9,019 nucleotides of DNA from Alphaproteobacteria bacterium (GTDB lineage Bacteria > Pseudomonadota > Alphaproteobacteria > Micavibrionales > Micavibrionaceae): positions 1-9,019 of the forward strand of contig JAGLKS010000076.1 of NCBI GenBank assembly GCA_023140905.1. Reading direction: 5' to 3'. A program made the position numbers and the translations under genes. The notes under the pieces were generated by a model that was not told the origin of the DNA, did not search any database, and worked only from the letters and a program-made list of their open reading frames with translations. The first letter of the stretch is position 1, and each line of letters starts with the position of its first letter. Shown here piece after piece: positions 1 to 4,899 of the stretch.

Positions 1-3000
1 GTGACAGCAACAGCAACGGAACTTTCAAATGGTGATACGGCTTCTGTTTCAGATACAATCTCGGTTTATGTTGATGCGGTAGCCGACATGCCAAATCTTG
101 CAACACAAAATGCAAATGGCGAAGAAGGTACAGCGATTGATTTGGATATTACAACATCTGTTAATGATACAGACGGTTCTGAAGTTATCGAATTTGTAAA
201 AATTTCGAATTTACCAACGGGCGCCACACTTTCAGCAGGAACAGAAAACAGTGGTGTTTGGACTGTTGCTACAGCAGATCTTGCAACTTTGCAAATTAAT
301 ATTCTTGATGGGACAACAGGGACATTCACACTGAATGTTGAATCTGTTGCTTATGAGCAAAATACAAGCGGTTCTGAAACTGATCTGACGGATAATCGCG
401 CAAGTGCTTATGACACAATTATGCTGACGGTTACAGAAGATGATGTTCCAGAGATCAAAGATGACACAGTCAAGATTGATGAATCGGATTTAGCACCAAC
501 GGCTTATGTGTCGGATGTGCTAACAGTAGGTTTTGGCAATGACACTCCGGGCGATGTAAGCGGTAATGGCAGTTATGATATTGGTTCTTCTCTGACATCT
601 GAAGGCCGGGTTGTTATAGTGACTTATAATGGTACAACTGACACATACACAGGTGTTGCTGGAACAGAGATAATTTTCACATTGGTTATCAATAGCAATG
701 GTAGCTATACTTTTACGCTATCAGGCACGCTGGATCATCCAGATACGACAAATCCGAATGACTATTTAACTTTGGACTTTGGTGTGACAGCGACAGATAG
801 CGAAGGTGACACAGAAGATGCCGAGATTCATGTCAAAGTCTATGATGACGGTCCGGTAGCTGCCGATGACTTTGGTAACTTTAATGCCTCTATGGGCAGT
901 TATGTCGGCAATGCCCTTAATAATGATACACTTTCAGAAGACGATGATAATAGTGTGACACTTATCAGTTACGGCTCAAATAGTGCTGCGGTTCCTGATA
1001 ATGGATCATCTGTTAGAATGGATGGTACGCATGGTTATTTGATGATTAATGAAGATGGCGATTATACCTATACATTATATAGTGCAGCAACAGGTTCCGC
1101 CGGTGTAACAACATCAAGTTTGTCCCCGGTTGCATCTGATGTTGCCGGTATTCAGTCTTCTATTACAAAAGACGGTATCACTGTGGCAGTCGCTAATAGC
1201 GGTAATTATGATATCAGTTGGGTTGATACATCTGATGGAAGCGGCCTTGGTATCGATAATTTGAATACAAACGACAGCAAAAAAGTATGGCCTATTGGTG
1301 AGGCTTTCGACATTTCATTTGCGCAAGAAGCTGATACGGTTACGATTACGATTGGTGAGCTAGGCTCTAACAATGATAGCGGTAATTATGGCGCAGAATG
1401 TATAATTGCATTTGCAGATAGTTCAACACAATCAATTGAAGTTCAGTTTGTTGCTAGTGAAATCAATAATGGTTACTTCACATTTACCTTAGATTCAGAT
1501 GATTATGGTAGCTCGGATATTACAAGCGTTGAGCTTTACTCAAGTCATTCCGGTCAATATTGTGGCGCTTCATTTTTACTTAGCGATGTTGAAGCAACAC
1601 ACGAAATAGTACCAACAGTTGATGAGTTTACTTATACTCTGACAGATGGTGATGGTGACACAGATACAGCTATTATTACGTTTGAAGCTGAGCCACCAAA
1701 TGCAGATTTGATCGTTGGTCAGAATGTTGATGATGACCAATATTCAATAACATCTCACCTTGTTAATGGGAATCACGGTGTTATTGATGGTGGTGATGGT
1801 ACTGACATATTGATTGGTGATGCCGGAGGCTCTACCGAAACACCGCAAACACAGGATTATAACTTTGTGTTTATCCTCGACTTTTCAGGTTCAATGGGAA
1901 GTAAAAATGATGCCAATTCCAGGATTTCTTTGTTGAAAGAGGCTGTAAATAATCTGGTTACAGATATGAGTGCATATCAAGATGGTGAAATTGTTATTCG
2001 CATCGTTCCTTTTGAATCGAGCACAGGCCCGGAGGCAACATTCACAATTACAGATGCAGGAGTTCTGGCACAGTTTGAAGCTTATCTGGATGCGCTATCA
2101 ACCGGCGGATATACGAACTATGAAGATCCTTTGCAAGACGCTATTGCATGGTTGGACACGAGTTCTGAAGTTTTGGGCGGCAATGCGATTACAACGACTT
2201 ACTTTGTTTCTGATGGCGAGCCTAACAAATATATCGATGATAGTGGTAATATAATATACAGCTATGCGTCTACTGCAATGAACGAAATTCTGGGTATTAG
2301 CGATGCTACTAACGAAGTGGCTTCTCTTCAAACGCTTAGCGATGATGTGATCGCGGTTGGTATTAATGCCTCATCTTCAATGATGGATAATCTTGATAAG
2401 ATTGACTCAGATGGGGTTGCTACCAATATAGATGATCCTAGCGATTTGAGCTATGTATTTGCATCTACTAACCCAATTGACACGCTTAATGGTGCCGGTG
2501 ATGATGTAATACAGGGTGGTGATGGTGACGATCTGATTTTTGGCGATGTCCTTTATACAGATGCTTTGGCTAATGCACATGGTTTGAGCACAAATGATGG
2601 TGTTGGTTGGGAAGTTTTCGAACGCCTTGAAAATGGTGAAAGCACAGTTAATTCCGGTTGGTCACGCGAAGATACGATTGATTATATTTATGCACATAGT
2701 GAAGAATTGGCACAGGAATCTACGGGTTCTCAAGGAGATGGCCGCGTAGGCGGTGACGATCATCTTTATGGCGGTGCCGGTGATGATACAGTTTTTGGTC
2801 AAGAAGGCGATGATATTATCGTTGGCGGTGAAGGTGAAGACATGCTTTACGGTGGAACCGGCGCGGATGCATTCGTATTTGAAAGCACAAATGATGGCAT
2901 AGATACTGTTAAAGATTTTGATGTAAGCGAAGGTGATACAATTAATCTGTCTTCTGTCCTTTCGACTTATGATCCGGTTAACGATCTTATCACTGATTTT

Positions 3001-3150
3001 GTGATGTCAACGGAAAGCAATGGCGATACACATATTTATGTAGATACGACAGGCAGTCACGATATGTCTGCCGCTGTTCAAATCGCTATGCTTGAAAATG
3101 TGACAGGATTAGATTTAACACAAGCTGTAAGTACTGACGTGATTGTTTAA
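1..3150 (+). CDS. LapA-type RTX adhesin, C-terminal 1049 residues (5' partial)
   Basis: This is the C-terminal part of a giant surface adhesin exported by a type I secretion system. The frame is open from base 1. The GTG there reads as an internal Val in a repeat tail (TATATELSNGDTASVSDTI), so the true start is upstream. Domains by residue in this fragment: end of one Ig-like repeat (1-24); a second repeat opening DAVADMP (25-147); a T1SS-143-like repeat (about 150-283); a VCBS-like domain (286-360 and 539-561) split by a beta-rich segment with Cys467 and Cys521; a lone RTX motif GGDGTDILIGD (597-607); a VWA domain (about 619-815) with MIDAS residues D627, S629, S631, T705 and D738; RTX motifs GAGDDVIQG GDGDDLIFG (831-848); a spacer of about 65 residues; more RTX repeats (917-954); and a T1SS C-terminal signal region to TDVIV-stop. 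RTX repeats bind calcium after export. The three T1SS export genes downstream support the role. Ligand and full length are unknown. Confidence 0.93.
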   Translation: MTATATELSNGDTASVSDTISVYVDAVADMPNLATQNANGEEGTAIDLDITTSVNDTDGSEVIEFVKISNLPTGATLSAGTENSGVWTVATADLATLQINILDGTTGTFTLNVESVAYEQNTSGSETDLTDNRASAYDTIMLTVTEDDVPEIKDDTVKIDESDLAPTAYVSDVLTVGFGNDTPGDVSGNGSYDIGSSLTSEGRVVIVTYNGTTDTYTGVAGTEIIFTLVINSNGSYTFTLSGTLDHPDTTNPNDYLTLDFGVTATDSEGDTEDAEIHVKVYDDGPVAADDFGNFNASMGSYVGNALNNDTLSEDDDNSVTLISYGSNSAAVPDNGSSVRMDGTHGYLMINEDGDYTYTLYSAATGSAGVTTSSLSPVASDVAGIQSSITKDGITVAVANSGNYDISWVDTSDGSGLGIDNLNTNDSKKVWPIGEAFDISFAQEADTVTITIGELGSNNDSGNYGAECIIAFADSSTQSIEVQFVASEINNGYFTFTLDSDDYGSSDITSVELYSSHSGQYCGASFLLSDVEATHEIVPTVDEFTYTLTDGDGDTDTAIITFEAEPPNADLIVGQNVDDDQYSITSHLVNGNHGVIDGGDGTDILIGDAGGSTETPQTQDYNFVFILDFSGSMGSKNDANSRISLLKEAVNNLVTDMSAYQDGEIVIRIVPFESSTGPEATFTITDAGVLAQFEAYLDALSTGGYTNYEDPLQDAIAWLDTSSEVLGGNAITTTYFVSDGEPNKYIDDSGNIIYSYASTAMNEILGISDATNEVASLQTLSDDVIAVGINASSSMMDNLDKIDSDGVATNIDDPSDLSYVFASTNPIDTLNGAGDDVIQGGDGDDLIFGDVLYTDALANAHGLSTNDGVGWEVFERLENGESTVNSGWSREDTIDYIYAHSEELAQESTGSQGDGRVGGDDHLYGGAGDDTVFGQEGDDIIVGGEGEDMLYGGTGADAFVFESTNDGIDTVKDFDVSEGDTINLSSVLSTYDPVNDLITDFVMSTESNGDTHIYVDTTGSHDMSAAVQIAMLENVTGLDLTQAVSTDVIV
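1855..2445 (+). other. VWA domain with intact MIDAS in the RTX adhesin
   Basis: This is a subdomain of the adhesin. Residues 619-815 begin YNFVFILDFSGSMGS, the first strand and DxSxS metal site of a von Willebrand factor A fold. The later MIDAS residues are also present: Thr705 in GGYTNYED and Asp738 in YFVSDGEP. The closing strand is DDVIAVGINAS. VWA domains bind protein or carbohydrate ligands through a divalent metal, and they often sit just before the RTX region in LapA-type adhesins. An adhesive role here is inferred from the family. Confidence 0.88.
2491..2862 (+). repeat. RTX nonapeptide calcium-binding repeats (two blocks)
   Basis: This is a coding repeat. Block one (2491-2544) encodes GAGDDVIQG GDGDDLIFG. 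Block two (2749-2862) encodes GGDDHLYGG AGDDTVFGQ EGDDIIVGG EGEDMLYGG and runs into TGADAFVFE. Each unit fits GGxGxDxUx, the parallel beta-roll motif that binds calcium outside the cell. The spacer between the blocks (residues 849-916, including SREDTIDYIYAHSEELA) resembles the helical spacer commonly found at this place in LapA-like proteins. Confidence 0.92.
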
Positions 3151-3367
3151 TCGTGCCAGTATAGATTTATGATGTAAATTATATAAAAGAGTTAAAATTT
3201 TAGGAGATTAAATAGACATAATATTGTGGTATTCAAGAGCGTGTTATTAATATATGAATATAAAAACGCGCAATAAAGTCTTGATTTACTGAGCAAAGAC
3301 AGGCATAAACTAATAAGTGTAATGCAAGGTCTAATACCATAATATAGTTTTGCGCTTGATAATATGT

Positions 3368-3398
3368 TTGATGGTTTTAATGTATTTTCAAATATAGT
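3368..3398 (+). promoter_or_regulatory. weak sigma70-like promoter candidate upstream of the tolC-like gene
   Basis: TTGATG (3368-3373) could be a -35 element and TATAGT (3393-3398) a -10 element. The 19-bp spacer is longer than the ideal 17. TATAGT matches the consensus at five of six positions. In DNA this AT-rich such matches arise easily by chance, so this is only a candidate. Confidence 0.22.
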
Positions 3399-3433
3399 TT
3401 CAGGCATAAATAGGGTTTTTTGAGTAACTTAAT

Positions 3434-3440
3434 GAGGTGA
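3434..3440 (+). promoter_or_regulatory. ribosome binding site for the tolC-like gene
   Basis: GAGGTGA ends 5 nt before the GTG at 3446; the GAGG core is 8 nt away. This spacing favours GTG 3446 over GTG 3437, which overlaps the motif and has no good Shine-Dalgarno sequence of its own. ATG 3464 has only a weak GAG upstream. Confidence 0.6.
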
Positions 3441-3445
3441 CTAGA

Positions 3446-4846
3446 GTGATTTTGAGTAAAAAGATGCGTATGTTGTGCCTTTCCACAACAGTATCAGGAC
3501 TTTTGATTTTTGGAGCGGGAGCAGTCTATGCCCAGGATCAAGAGCATAAAATTGACACATTGCGCGAGGCAATTTCTGTTGGGGTTTCAACAAACCCTGA
3601 ATATGGCATGGTTGCGGCAAGTCGTCGGGCAACAGATGAAGAGCTTAATCAAGGAAAAGCTCTTTTCCTTCCTTCCATCGATTTATCCGGTGATGTCGGT
3701 TATGAGTATAGCGATGACCCTTCGACGCGTGTAAGAATCGGTGATGGCGACGAAGAATTTTTGCGTAGACAGATCGGTGTTACACTGACCCAAATGCTAT
3801 TTGATGGTTTTGACGCACATTATGAAGTGCAACGTCAGAAAGCGCGGGTCGTTTCTTCTGCAAAACGTGTACGCGAAACATCCGAACTTGTAGCCCTTTC
3901 TATTGTTGAATCCTATCTTGAAGTTATGCGCCGTCGTCAGTTATTGATGATTTCTCGTGGAAATATTGCTGAGCATGTTAAAATTCTGGAACAAATCAAA
4001 GATAGTATTGAAGCTGGACGCTCTACTAAAGCTGATGGTGAACAAGCAAAAGCACGTTTGGCATCTGCACGGGCAACAGAAGCAAGCGCTCTTGAAGCTC
4101 TACGCTCTGCTGAAGCTGATTATCGTGAAGTTGTTGGTGATACTGCCGGTGAGCTGAAATTGCCGATTGTTCCTTATGAGGTTTTAGAAGAAGATGTTGA
4201 CCAGCAAGCGAAAGTGACTTTGGCAAAAAGCCCGACTTTGGATATATATGAAGCGGATATCAAAGTAGCATATGCTGAGGCTGAACAAACAAAATCAACA
4301 CAATATCCACAGTTTGATCTTCAATTTAATGCCCGCACAGGCGAAGATCTGGGTGGTACAGAAGGTGAAGATACAAGCGCTTCTGCATTGGTTGTTTTAA
4401 ACTGGAACCTGTATCGCGGCGGTGCTGATCTGGCACGCGCCCGTGAATTTGTTCACCGTCATCAACAAGCAAAAGAAGAACGCACAGAAGCAGAGCGTAG
4501 CATTGAAAAAGATGTTCGTCGTACTTGGGCAAGCATGGTAGCTGCTGGTCAACGTGCTGCGGAATATGCATCTCAATCTGCTGCTAACACAGAAGTTGTG
4601 AAAGCTTATCAAGATCAGTTCAATATTGATCGCCGTACATTGCTTGATGTTCTTGATTCACAAAATGAGTTGTTTGTGTCACGAAGCAATACGGTTAATT
4701 CTGAATTTCTGGAAATGTTGGCAGTATATCGTTTAGTTGCTCTGAAAGGGAGCTTGCTTCCTTCCCTTGGTGTAGAGTATCCTCGTGAGAGTGTTATAGC
4801 TTCTGGTGCTGAATGGTCTTACGAAGAGCAGCAAAAGGCCCGGTAG
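3446..4846 (+). CDS. TolC-family outer-membrane channel of the adhesin T1SS (LapE-like)
   Basis: This is the outer-membrane exit duct of the type I secretion system, forming a trimeric beta-barrel and alpha-helical tunnel through which the adhesin leaves the cell. From GTG 3446 the protein has 466 residues, normal for the family. It opens with a Sec signal peptide: a basic start (KKMRM), a hydrophobic core (VSGLLIFGAGA) and a VYA|QD cleavage site after residue 29. Two outer-membrane efflux protein repeats follow, at about 33-215 and 250-440. They are marked by TLREAISVGVSTNPE, LTQMLFDGFDAHYEVQRQKA, SIVESYLEVMRRRQLL and, near the C-terminus, RRTLLDVLDSQNELFVSRSN. Long Ala/Glu/Arg-rich stretches match the tunnel helices. 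The ABC gene follows after about 53 nt, so an operon is likely. GTG 3437 and ATG 3464 are alternative starts. The gene is called LapE-like rather than housekeeping tolC because of its neighbours. Confidence 0.92.
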   Translation: MILSKKMRMLCLSTTVSGLLIFGAGAVYAQDQEHKIDTLREAISVGVSTNPEYGMVAASRRATDEELNQGKALFLPSIDLSGDVGYEYSDDPSTRVRIGDGDEEFLRRQIGVTLTQMLFDGFDAHYEVQRQKARVVSSAKRVRETSELVALSIVESYLEVMRRRQLLMISRGNIAEHVKILEQIKDSIEAGRSTKADGEQAKARLASARATEASALEALRSAEADYREVVGDTAGELKLPIVPYEVLEEDVDQQAKVTLAKSPTLDIYEADIKVAYAEAEQTKSTQYPQFDLQFNARTGEDLGGTEGEDTSASALVVLNWNLYRGGADLARAREFVHRHQQAKEERTEAERSIEKDVRRTWASMVAAGQRAAEYASQSAANTEVVKAYQDQFNIDRRTLLDVLDSQNELFVSRSNTVNSEFLEMLAVYRLVALKGSLLPSLGVEYPRESVIASGAEWSYEEQQKAR

Positions 4847-4886
4847 TTTAAGCTGTATTTAATCTCTCTAGAAACCTTTATACAAC

Positions 4887-4895
4887 AGGTTTGGA
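4887..4895 (+). promoter_or_regulatory. weak ribosome binding site before the ABC transporter gene
   Basis: AGG (4887-4889) lies 10 nt and GGA (4893-4895) lies 4 nt before the GTG at 4900. The in-frame TTG at 4891 has AGG only 1 nt away, which is too close, so GTG 4900 is the better start. The signal is modest, and this start decides whether the long N-terminal extension is translated. Confidence 0.4.
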
Positions 4896-4899
4896 TCAG

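Larger units (their letters stand above)
3151..3445. other. AT-rich intergenic region between adhesin and export genes
   Basis: No convincing gene lies here; the reverse-strand ORF inside it is AT-rich and resembles no known protein. There is no GC-rich hairpin with a T-tract, so termination of the adhesin transcript is not explained by an obvious intrinsic terminator. A weak imperfect stem (GCGT near 3240 with ACGC near 3268) has no T-run after it. Two 10-bp sequences each occur twice: caggcataaa at 3300-3309 and 3401-3410, and aatatagttt at 3341-3350 and 3391-3400. The length and composition suit a promoter region for the export operon. Confidence 0.6.

Noticed and set aside
1..3. GTG at base 1 as the start codon of the adhesin
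   Set aside because: It sits at the window edge in the middle of a repeat tail typical of RTX adhesins (TATATE.SNGDTAS), with no signal for initiation; the gene continues upstream.
1970..2331. Overlapping ORFs on both strands within the VWA region
   Set aside because: They are out-of-frame or antisense readings of the adhesin, with no recognisable domain and no ribosome site, and they overlap a clear conserved domain.
3240..3272. Imperfect stem-loop after the adhesin gene as an intrinsic terminator
   Set aside because: Only four outer pairs are sound, the inner part is AT-rich with mismatches, and no T-tract follows.
3192..3407. 71-residue reverse-strand ORF in the intergenic gap
   Set aside because: The product is rich in Leu, Ser and Ile as expected from random AT-rich DNA, I see no convincing ribosome binding site, and it matches no family I recognise.
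3300..3410. CRISPR-like or mobile-element repeats in the gap
   Set aside because: The repeats are only 10 bp, two copies each, with unequal spacing and no transposase or cas gene nearby.
3957..4612. Several ORFs on both strands inside the tolC-like gene
   Set aside because: They are shadows of the Ala/Glu/Gln-rich helical coding sequence; translations are biased to Leu/Gln/His as expected from frame-shifted reading.
4891..4893. TTG at 4891 as the ABC transporter start
   Set aside because: The only Shine-Dalgarno-like bases end 1 nt before it; GTG 4900 has better spacing. It remains possible and changes the protein by three residues.
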